Source of the DNA: an uncultured Roseicyclus sp.
Lineage (GTDB): Bacteria; Pseudomonadota; Alphaproteobacteria; Rhodobacterales; Rhodobacteraceae
Reading direction: 5' to 3'
Length of the DNA: 64,000 bases
Assembly: GCF_937892565.1 (NCBI RefSeq)
Contig: NZ_CALAHQ010000004.1
Coordinates: forward strand, 33,885-97,884
Positions 7,817-14,732 of the stretch are shown one piece after another. The notes beneath the pieces were generated by a model. The model was given only the letters and a program-made list of their open reading frames with translations. It was not told where the DNA came from and ran no database searches. Numbering within the stretch: position 1 is the stretch's first letter; every line of letters begins with the position of its first letter. The position numbers were made by a program, and so were the translations under genes.

Positions 7817-8977
7817 TCAAGCACCCTTGGGGCGGAAAATCTCGCGCCCGATGATGTGACGCTGAATTTCGGATGTGCCGTCCCAGATCCGTTCCACCCG
7901 CGCGTCGCGCCAGAACCGTTCGATCGGCAAATCATCCATCAATCCCATGCCGCCGTGGATCTGCAGCGTGGTGTCGGTGACGCGCGCCAGCATCTCGGTG
8001 GCGTAAAGCTTGGCCGATGCGATCTCGCGGTTGGCGGGCAGGCCCTGGTCAAGCCGCCAGGCGGCTGCCAGCGTCAGCCAGTCGGCGGCGTCGATCTCGG
8101 TGATCATGTCGGCGATCTGAAAGCTTACGCCCTGAAACCTTGCGATCTGCTGGCCGAATTGCCGGCGCTGGGCGGCGTAATCGGCGGCGTGATCGAAACA
8201 GCGCCGCGCCCGCCCCACCGCAAAAGCCGCAACCGTCAGGCGGGTGGCATAAAGCCAGGTGTTCATCACGTCAAAGCCGCCATCGACCGCGCCCAGAACT
8301 TGCGCATCGGACAGGCGGCAATCGTCAAACTCGAGGATGCAGTTCTTGTAGCCGCGGTGGCTGACGGAATTGTAGCCGTCGCGCACGCTGAAGCCGGGAT
8401 GACCGCGGTCGACCAGAAAACAGGTGATGCGTTTCTTGGGGCCATGGGCCGTGTCATCAACGCCCGTGGCAACAAAGACGATGAAGAAATCGGCGTGGTC
8501 GGCGCCCGAGATGAAATGCTTGGTGCCGTTGACCACCCAATCGCCGCCCTGCCGCCGCGCGCTGCAGGTCATGCCGCGCACATCCGATCCGGCATCGGGT
8601 TCGGTCATCGCCAGCGCATCCATCCGCTCGCCCCGCACGGCCGGAAACAGATAGCGTTCACGCTGATCGCCCGTGCAGGCCATGAGGATGTTCTGAGGCC
8701 GGCCAAAGAAATGCGTGAGCGCCATCGACCCGCGCCCCAATTCGCGCTCGACCAGGGTGAATTCCAGATGGTTCAGCCCGCCACCGCCCACCTCGGTCGG
8801 AAAGTTGCAGGCCCAAAAGCCCATCTCCACCACCTTGCGGCGCAGGTCCGCAGCCAGATCGGGCGGCACGGCGCCCGCGCGCTCGACGGCGGCCTCATGG
8901 GGGTAGATCTCGGTTTCGACAAAGCTGCGGACCGTGTCGACGATCATCTGTTGTTCCGGATTCAGGCCGAATTCCAC
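7817..8977 (-). CDS. Acyl-CoA dehydrogenase, likely gamma-butyrobetainyl-CoA/crotonobetainyl-CoA specific
   Basis: A 386-residue FAD acyl-CoA dehydrogenase of normal length, with AMTEPDAGSDV, the GTKHFIS strand, QIHGGMG and a C-terminal RIWDGTSEIQR block. The usual catalytic Glu before the GT pair is Asp here (WDGT), a variant also seen in some families. As first gene of the operon with the ADP-forming ligase and caiD, it most likely oxidises gamma-butyrobetainyl-CoA to crotonobetainyl-CoA, the CaiA reaction in reverse; this is inference from context. It is divergent from the GlxA/CdhR-like regulator at 9076, with a palindrome in the 98-bp gap. Confidence 0.85.
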   Translation of the reverse strand: MEFGLNPEQQMIVDTVRSFVETEIYPHEAAVERAGAVPPDLAADLRRKVVEMGFWACNFPTEVGGGGLNHLEFTLVERELGRGSMALTHFFGRPQNILMACTGDQRERYLFPAVRGERMDALAMTEPDAGSDVRGMTCSARRQGGDWVVNGTKHFISGADHADFFIVFVATGVDDTAHGPKKRITCFLVDRGHPGFSVRDGYNSVSHRGYKNCILEFDDCRLSDAQVLGAVDGGFDVMNTWLYATRLTVAAFAVGRARRCFDHAADYAAQRRQFGQQIARFQGVSFQIADMITEIDAADWLTLAAAWRLDQGLPANREIASAKLYATEMLARVTDTTLQIHGGMGLMDDLPIERFWRDARVERIWDGTSEIQRHIIGREIFRPKGA

Positions 8978-9032
8978 GCCGCTCTCCCTTGCGCGCCTGC
9001 AAAAATGCTAGAAAGCGGCGCCCGGCTACATC

Positions 9033-9048
9033 ATGCTGAGTTCAGCAT
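9033..9048. promoter_or_regulatory. Inverted repeat in the divergent promoter of the carnitine operon and its regulator
   Basis: ATGCTGA-GT-TCAGCAT, a 7-bp perfect inverted repeat with a 2-bp centre. It sits in the 98-bp gap between the acyl-CoA dehydrogenase gene (minus) and the AraC-type regulator (plus), 28 bp before the regulator start. It is a plausible binding site for that regulator or a second one. No test is possible from one site. Confidence 0.45.
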
Positions 9049-9075
9049 TTATCATGCAGGATTCGAAATTATCCG

Positions 9076-10017
9076 ATGCATCGCCAGATCGCCGTTCTGC
9101 TGTTTCCGCAATTCTCGAACCTGTGCCTTGCCAATATGGTCGAGCCGTTGCGCGCGGCCAACACGCTGTCGCGCAAGACGCTGTATCAATGGCATTTCAT
9201 CGGGCTGGATGCGGGGCCGGTCTTGTCGTCAAGCGGCTTGCCGGTCACGCCCGAAATGGCCCTGTCCGATCTGGTGCGGGCGGATTACCTGTGCGTGATG
9301 CCAAGCTATGGACACCGCGAATTCCTGCGCGCGCCGATCTTGCGCCGCCTGCGCGCGGCGGCGGGGCGGTGCGCGGCACTGGTCGGTCTGGACACGGGCA
9401 GCCTTGTCTTGGCGGCGGCGGGCCTGATGGATGGCTACCGGGCGACCTCGCATTGGGATGTGCTGACCGAATTCGAAGAAAGCTACCCCGAGGTCACAGT
9501 GGTGCAAGACCGCTTTGTGATCGACCGCGACCGGTTGAGTTGCGGGGGCGCCACCACCACGATGGAGCTGATGCTGGAACTGATCGCGCGCCACCATGGC
9601 CCGATGCTGAGCCTTGATGTGGGCGCGCTGTTCATGCATGGCGAGCGCCCCGGTGTCGGTCCCCTTCTGCCCGGTGTGGCGGGCGACCGGGTGGTGCGGG
9701 CGGCCGCTGCGCTGATGCGGCGGCATCTGGAACATCCACTGTCCATCCCCGAGATCGCCCGCCATCTGGGGCTGAGCCAGCGCGGGCTGGAACAGCGGTG
9801 CCAGACGGCCGCCGGACAGTCGCCGCAAGGGCTTTACGCGCTGATCCGCATGGCCGAGGCCCAACGGCTTGTGCAAGACACACCGCTTTCCGTGGCCGAG
9901 ATTGCGGGGCGCGTGGGCTATGCCGATGCCTCGGCGATGACGCGCAATTTCCGCCGCACCTTTGGCCTGTCGCCGCGCGCCATGCGCGCGCCCGCTGTCA
10001 TCACGCCCGGTCGCTGA
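9076..10017 (+). CDS. GlxA/CdhR-type AraC-family transcriptional regulator
   Basis: A 313-residue regulator. Residues 1-175 form a DJ-1/PfpI (class I glutamine amidotransferase-like) domain: AVLLFPQFSN at the start and AAAGLMDGYRATSHW in the middle. The nucleophile-elbow Cys of the enzyme family is replaced (GLDTGS), as in other ligand-sensing members. Residues 215-305 hold two AraC helix-turn-helix units (IPEIARHLGLSQRGLEQR and VAEIAGRVGYADASAMTRNF). The fold is shared with CdhR, GbdR and ArgR-type regulators of carnitine, betaine and arginine breakdown. Being divergent from the carnitine operon makes a CdhR-like activator role likely. Its last 17 bp overlap the convergent enolase-superfamily gene. 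Confidence 0.88.
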   Translation: MHRQIAVLLFPQFSNLCLANMVEPLRAANTLSRKTLYQWHFIGLDAGPVLSSSGLPVTPEMALSDLVRADYLCVMPSYGHREFLRAPILRRLRAAAGRCAALVGLDTGSLVLAAAGLMDGYRATSHWDVLTEFEESYPEVTVVQDRFVIDRDRLSCGGATTTMELMLELIARHHGPMLSLDVGALFMHGERPGVGPLLPGVAGDRVVRAAAALMRRHLEHPLSIPEIARHLGLSQRGLEQRCQTAAGQSPQGLYALIRMAEAQRLVQDTPLSVAEIAGRVGYADASAMTRNFRRTFGLSPRAMRAPAVITPGR

Positions 10018-11173
10018 CCAGATAGGCCGATCTGGCCAGCCATTCGGGGTTGATCTCTACCCCCCAGCCCGGCGCGTCGGTGACGGTGACATGACCGTTT
10101 TGCACCCGATAGGGATCGTTCACGAACAGATCGCGCTGCCAGGGGTAATAATCATCGCCCTCGATCGAGAGCTCCAGATAGCGCCCCGGATTGGGCACGG
10201 CGCGCAACAGATGCATGGTAAAGATCGTGACCATCGACAGGTTCGCCGCATGCGGCGTGCACGGCAGGCCCGCCGCATGGCCCATGCGGGCCACCTGCAT
10301 CGCGCGGATCATGCCGCCCACATACAGCACATCGGGCTGCACGATATCGACGGACCCGAGCGCGATCATCCGCCGCCAGTTCTGCAGATCCCAATCCTGT
10401 TCGCCGCCCGCCACCGCCATGGACAAGGCCGCGGCGACCTCGGCGGTCTGTTCCAGCTCCCAATAGGGGCAGGGTTCTTCGAAATGCTCATAGCCGTGAT
10501 CTTGCAAAAGATGCCCCACGGCGATGGCACGCCCTGGCGAAAAGCCGGAATTGCCATCGACCAGAAGGGCCGCATCCGCGCCCAAGCTCCGGCGCATGGC
10601 GGGGATGATCGCCTCGGTCCGGCCGGGCCATTCATCCCGGTCTTGCCCGCATTCGGCGCCCACCCGCACCTTGAAGGCATCAAACCCATGCGCATCGCGC
10701 AAGGCAATCAGGCGCGCGGTCTCAGCTTCGGGGGTGATGTCACGCCGCATGGACGAGGCATAGGCACGGATCGGCCCGGGCGTGCCACCCAACAAGGCCG
10801 CGACAGGCAGGCCCACCGCCCTTCCCCGCAGGTCCCACACGGCCGTGTCCAATCCCGCCATCGCACGACACAGATAGGTGCCGGGGTATTTGTGTTCGCG
10901 CAGCGGGATTTCGGCGATCACATCCTCCAGCGCGTGAGCCCCGCGACCCAGCGCCCAGGGCGCCACCTGGCGATGCAGGATCTGACAGGTGATGTCGCTG
11001 TTGTAGGTCGACACCTGCCCCCAGCCTTGTGCGCCATCCTCGGCCGTGACCCGCACGAAACCGATCAGGGGCGTGGCAAAGGTTTCGATGCGCGTGATGC
11101 GTGGGCCGGTATCGTCCAAGCCCCGCGGGGTGGCCAGCGGCACAGCGCCCGAGGCGGAATAGGGAATGCTCAT
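10001..11173 (-). CDS. Enolase-superfamily (mandelate racemase/muconate lactonizing) enzyme
   Basis: A 390-residue enzyme with the enolase-superfamily order: capping N-terminal domain, then a barrel with Lys in FKVRVG on strand 2, metal ligands Asp (VDGNSGF), Glu (FEEPCPYWE) and Glu (AGGEQDW), and His in CTPHAANLS on strand 7. The His together with the Lys-x-Arg motif points to the mandelate racemase subgroup (sugar-acid or hydroxyacid dehydratases/racemases) rather than the betaine epimerase HpbD, which uses a second Lys. The substrate is unknown. Its start overlaps the stop of the GMC oxidoreductase gene (ATGA), so they share an operon and perhaps a pathway. Confidence 0.86.
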   Translation of the reverse strand: MSIPYSASGAVPLATPRGLDDTGPRITRIETFATPLIGFVRVTAEDGAQGWGQVSTYNSDITCQILHRQVAPWALGRGAHALEDVIAEIPLREHKYPGTYLCRAMAGLDTAVWDLRGRAVGLPVAALLGGTPGPIRAYASSMRRDITPEAETARLIALRDAHGFDAFKVRVGAECGQDRDEWPGRTEAIIPAMRRSLGADAALLVDGNSGFSPGRAIAVGHLLQDHGYEHFEEPCPYWELEQTAEVAAALSMAVAGGEQDWDLQNWRRMIALGSVDIVQPDVLYVGGMIRAMQVARMGHAAGLPCTPHAANLSMVTIFTMHLLRAVPNPGRYLELSIEGDDYYPWQRDLFVNDPYRVQNGHVTVTDAPGWGVEINPEWLARSAYLVSDRA

Positions 11174-12783
11174 AGGCTGTCCAATACCAGATCGGCGGCG
11201 CGATGCGCCAACATCATCGTGGGTGCATTCGTGTTGGCCGATGTCAGATTGGGAAAGACCGAGGCATCGATCACCCTGAGCCCCGCGACATCATGCACCC
11301 GGCAGACCGGATCAACCACCGACCCCCGCGCATCTTGCCCCATGCGACAGGTGCCGACGGGGTGGAAGACAGTGCCGCAGCGGGCGCGGAAATCCTCCAG
11401 AATGGCCGCGTCATCCATGTCGCGCAGATCGGTTGGGTCCATGCTGGATGCGATCAGCCCACTCAGCGCCTTGGTGCGCACCAAATCCTGACACAACCGC
11501 CCCCCCGCGATCGCACTGGCGCGGTCTGCTTGTGTCGATAGCGAATTTGGCTGGATGATCGGGCGGGCCAAGGGATCGGCACCCGAAATTGTGATCGTGC
11601 CCGTGCTGGTGGGTCTGCAGGGCTGATGACAGATGATGAAGCCCGGGAACGGATCGGGCGCAATCACCGTGCGCTTGCCTTCCTTGGCGGTGGTATAGGT
11701 CACGGGGTTGAAATAAAGCTGCTGGTCGGGCCGGTCGAGCGTGGGGTGCGACCGGAAATAGCCGCCGCACTGGTTGACCGACAGCGCAAGCGGCCCCCGC
11801 CGGGACAGCCCATAGCGCAGGGCAGCGCGGATCTTGCCCCAAAGGGGGGCCAGTTCGTTGTTGAGCGTGGGTTCGGTGGCGCGAAAGAAATAACTGACCG
11901 CGATATGATCTTGCAGGTTTTCGCCCACATGGGCCAGATCGGCCACGGGCGCAATGCCGGCCCCCTTCAGCACGGACGCGGGACCCAGCCCCGAGCGTTG
12001 CAAGATCAATGGCGAGGCAACCGCGCCCGCCGACACGACGATCTCGCGCCCTGCGCGCACCGTGACGCGCGCGCCGCGCCGCTGAAAGCTGACCGAAACC
12101 GCCCGCTTCCCCTCGAACTCGATGCGGTCGACATGGGCATGGGTCAGGATGCGCAGATTGGACCGCCCCCGCGCCCTGGCCAGATAGGCCCGGGCCGAAC
12201 TGTCGCGCCGCCCGCGATGGGTGTTGATGCGATAGACCGCCGCGCCTTCGGGCTGGGCGCCATTGAGATTTCGGGTGACGGGAAAACCCAGCTCGGCTGT
12301 GGCGGCAAAGAAGTGGCGATTGGCCGGGTGGATCTGATCGGAGACATCTTGCACATGCACGGGGCCGTGGCCCTGTTCGGTTCCATCCGGGGCAACCTGG
12401 GTTTCGACCTCATCAAAGACCCGCTCGACGCTGTCCCAGCCCCAGCCGGTGGCACCTGCTGCTTCCCAATCGTTGAAATCGCCGGGCAGGCCGCGCGCAT
12501 AGACCATCGCGTTGATCGATCCCGATCCGCCCAGAACCTTGCCGCGCGGCCAATAACCCCTGCGCCCGGCCAGCGCGGTCTCGGGTTCGGTCTGGAACTG
12601 CCAGTTCAGGGTGGGGTGATGGAACAGCTTGCCATAGCCCAGCGGCAGGCTGATCCAGGGCGACCAATCCGAACCGCCCGCCTCAAGCAGCAGCACCCGA
12701 TGCCGCCCCGATCGCGTCAGCCGTTCGGCCAGAACGCAGCCCGCCGAGCCGCCGCCGACAATCACGAAATCATAGCTTTCCAT
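11170..12783 (-). CDS. GMC-family FAD oxidoreductase (choline/alcohol dehydrogenase-like)
   Basis: A 537-residue GMC flavoprotein. It has the FAD-binding GGGSAGCVLAERL (about residue 9), LLLEAGG, the GMC signature around RGKVLGGSGSINAMVYARG, and the active-site His in FHPVGTCRMG with Asn in NTNAPTMM near the C-terminus. The family includes choline dehydrogenase BetA and many alcohol dehydrogenases; motifs alone do not fix the substrate. The ATG at 12783 has AGAGG upstream; the longer in-frame extension runs into the divergent LysR promoter and looks non-coding. Coupled to the enolase-superfamily gene downstream and divergent from a LysR gene. Confidence 0.88.
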   Translation of the reverse strand: MESYDFVIVGGGSAGCVLAERLTRSGRHRVLLLEAGGSDWSPWISLPLGYGKLFHHPTLNWQFQTEPETALAGRRGYWPRGKVLGGSGSINAMVYARGLPGDFNDWEAAGATGWGWDSVERVFDEVETQVAPDGTEQGHGPVHVQDVSDQIHPANRHFFAATAELGFPVTRNLNGAQPEGAAVYRINTHRGRRDSSARAYLARARGRSNLRILTHAHVDRIEFEGKRAVSVSFQRRGARVTVRAGREIVVSAGAVASPLILQRSGLGPASVLKGAGIAPVADLAHVGENLQDHIAVSYFFRATEPTLNNELAPLWGKIRAALRYGLSRRGPLALSVNQCGGYFRSHPTLDRPDQQLYFNPVTYTTAKEGKRTVIAPDPFPGFIICHQPCRPTSTGTITISGADPLARPIIQPNSLSTQADRASAIAGGRLCQDLVRTKALSGLIASSMDPTDLRDMDDAAILEDFRARCGTVFHPVGTCRMGQDARGSVVDPVCRVHDVAGLRVIDASVFPNLTSANTNAPTMMLAHRAADLVLDSL

Positions 12784-12901
12784 GGTGAAATGCCTCTTGT
12801 GCACGCGCTGCACAGTGGTCATGGCTTGCGCGCGCCACATAGCGAAAAAAATTTCGAGACGACCACCAAATAATTCGTTGAATGCCCGGATGTACAAGAA
12901 C

Positions 12902-13810
12902 ATGCCCCCCTTGCCGTGGCTGCGCGCCTTCGAGGCCAGCGCCCGGCTTGGCAATTTCACCCGCGCCGCCGAGGAATTGTGCCTTACCCCGTCGGCGGTC
13001 AGCTATCAGGTCCGTGCGCTGGAGGCGGAGCTGGGCCACAAGCTGTTTGATCGACGGCAACGGCTTTTGACGCTGACGCGGCTGGGGCAGAATTACCTGC
13101 CCGTCGTGGCCAAGGCCTTTGCGGTGATCGACACCGGCACGTCGGGGCTGTTTGGCAAACAGCGCCCGGCCACGGTCACCTTGCGCTGCCTGAGTTCGTT
13201 CAACCTGTTGTGGCTGGTGCCGCGCATGGGGGCGTTTCGAGCAAAACACCCTGAAATCAATCTGCGCCTCTTGTCGAGCTCATGGTCAGACAGCGGTGGC
13301 CGCGACCCCATCGACATCGACATCCGCTATGGCGACGGCACATGGCCCGATGGCGCGGTCATCGCCTTGCCCAAGGGGCGGGTCATGCCCGTCTGCGTGC
13401 CGCGTCTGGCGGCCCCCGTGGCGGACATCTTGCAAGGCCCGCTTATCGACATCACCGGGGCGGTCGATACCTGGGCACAGTTTCAGCAAGATCACCTGCC
13501 GGGCCATGCCCTGCCCGATCCGGTGGCGGTGGTCGATCAATCGCTGATCGCGCTGGAAATGGCCAAGGATGGGCATGGCTATGCGCTGGTCGCCGATATT
13601 CTGGCCGCCCCCTATCTGGCGCGCGGCGATCTGGTCGTGGCCTGCGCGGCCGATCTGCCCGAACGGCTGAGCCATCATCTGGTCCTGCCGCATGCGGGCA
13701 ATCATCACCGCCCCGAAATCATGGCCTGCGTGGCATGGATTCTGGCCGAGGCCGCACACCGCGGCCCGGTCATCCCGTCCGCGTTTGCAAAAGCGACCGC
13801 AACGCCTTGA
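12902..13810 (+). CDS. LysR-family transcriptional regulator (GcvA-like)
   Basis: About 302 residues. The N-terminal winged helix-turn-helix begins LPWLRAFEASARLGNFTRAA and includes LCLTPSAVSYQVRALE, the GcvA/AmpR style of LysR protein. It is followed by a periplasmic-binding-like effector domain. The start is uncertain: ATG 12902 gives the typical GcvA-type N-terminus, and ATG 12890 (four residues longer) is equally open. It is divergent from the GMC oxidoreductase-enolase pair, which is its most likely target. The AT-rich gap contains ATTC-GTT-GAAT at about 12872-12882. The 3' end overlaps the next LysR gene, which is convergent. Confidence 0.87.
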   Translation: MPPLPWLRAFEASARLGNFTRAAEELCLTPSAVSYQVRALEAELGHKLFDRRQRLLTLTRLGQNYLPVVAKAFAVIDTGTSGLFGKQRPATVTLRCLSSFNLLWLVPRMGAFRAKHPEINLRLLSSSWSDSGGRDPIDIDIRYGDGTWPDGAVIALPKGRVMPVCVPRLAAPVADILQGPLIDITGAVDTWAQFQQDHLPGHALPDPVAVVDQSLIALEMAKDGHGYALVADILAAPYLARGDLVVACAADLPERLSHHLVLPHAGNHHRPEIMACVAWILAEAAHRGPVIPSAFAKATATP

Positions 13811-14627
13811 GAATGCGGCGATGCGCGCCCCGGTGACGATTGCGCAGATGCACCGCACCATAGACGGGCTGATGGATTTGCGGCGCACCCGCCACCCGGC
13901 GGGCGGCCCCCATGCGCGTCAGCTCCAGCGCGGTTTCGCGCAAGACATAGGTGCTGCCGCCCAAGGCGATCAAAAGCCCGCGAATGACCGCGTTCTGCCC
14001 GCTTGACACCGCGCCCCCCGACAGCATCGGCAAAAGTGCTGCATGCGTGGCCGAAAAGGCGGGCGCATAATTGGGCAAGATGTAGCTGTCGGGGCGGATG
14101 CTGCCCAGATCATCGGCCTCGGTCGAGACCATGACATACGCGACTTCGCCCAAGCCTTCAAAATGCAGATCGGGATGGGGCTTGGGCGTGTAATGGATGG
14201 CCAGATCAAGCTGGCCATCGCGCACATCGGCGCACATCTGGGCGGAATAATCCGCCTCGACATACAGCGCCATGTCGGGCACCGCCCCTTGCACTGCCTT
14301 GACCCAAGCGGCCACCTGATCGCCCAGAAGATCATGTTGAATACCGATCCGCATCGCCATGGCCGCCGTGCCCGCCCCGCGCACCGCCTGGCCCGCCGCC
14401 GTCCAGCCATTGCGCAGCGCCCGGGCATGCGGCTCAAAGCGCAGGCCTTCGGTCGTCAGCTCGGTGCCCGCGCGGCTGCGATCCAGAAGCTTGCAGCCCA
14501 GCGCGGCCTCAAGCGCCTGCACCCGGCCGGAAATCGTCGATTGCGTCACGCCCAGCCGATTGGCCGTGCGGTTGAAGCTGCGGGTTTCGCACAGGTCCAG
14601 AAAGGTATCGATCTGTTCAAGGTTCAT
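13770..14627 (-). CDS. LysR-family transcriptional regulator, divergent from the dimethylglycine dehydrogenase operon
   Basis: A 285-residue LysR protein: helix-turn-helix in the first 60 residues (FLDLCETRSFNRTANRLGVTQ, then ISGRVQALEAALG), then an effector domain. It is transcribed away from the flavoprotein operon that starts at 14733, so it probably controls that operon and itself. A 7-bp inverted repeat (14637-14655) lies just upstream of its start. Its 3' end overlaps the convergent LysR gene by 41 bp. Confidence 0.88.
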   Translation of the reverse strand: MNLEQIDTFLDLCETRSFNRTANRLGVTQSTISGRVQALEAALGCKLLDRSRAGTELTTEGLRFEPHARALRNGWTAAGQAVRGAGTAAMAMRIGIQHDLLGDQVAAWVKAVQGAVPDMALYVEADYSAQMCADVRDGQLDLAIHYTPKPHPDLHFEGLGEVAYVMVSTEADDLGSIRPDSYILPNYAPAFSATHAALLPMLSGGAVSSGQNAVIRGLLIALGGSTYVLRETALELTRMGAARRVAGAPQIHQPVYGAVHLRNRHRGAHRRILKALRSLLQTRTG

Positions 14628-14636
14628 GGGCGTTCC

Positions 14637-14655
14637 TGATCGGTTTTCCCGATCA
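14637..14655. promoter_or_regulatory. LysR-type inverted repeat
   Basis: TGATCGG-TTTTC-CCGATCA, a perfect 7-bp dyad with a 5-bp centre. It has the outer T and A of a LysR-type box and lies 9 bp upstream of the LysR start, in the gap shared with the operon at 14733. It is a likely autoregulatory operator. Confidence 0.5.
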
Positions 14656-14732
14656 ATACACAGTCACGCAGCGAATTGAACTGTCATCGCGCAGCGGGAA
14701 TACTTGCACCAACACATAAGGGAGCGCGCATC

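Noticed and set aside
5889..7859. Long plus-strand open frames under the ADP-forming synthetase gene.
   Set aside because: Composition is typical of antisense frames, and the minus strand has all motifs of the enzyme.
10001..11173. Hydroxyproline-betaine 2-epimerase (HpbD), suggested by the betaine neighbourhood.
   Set aside because: That enzyme uses a Lys on each face of the barrel. Here the second face has a His in CTPHAANLS and no matching Lys.
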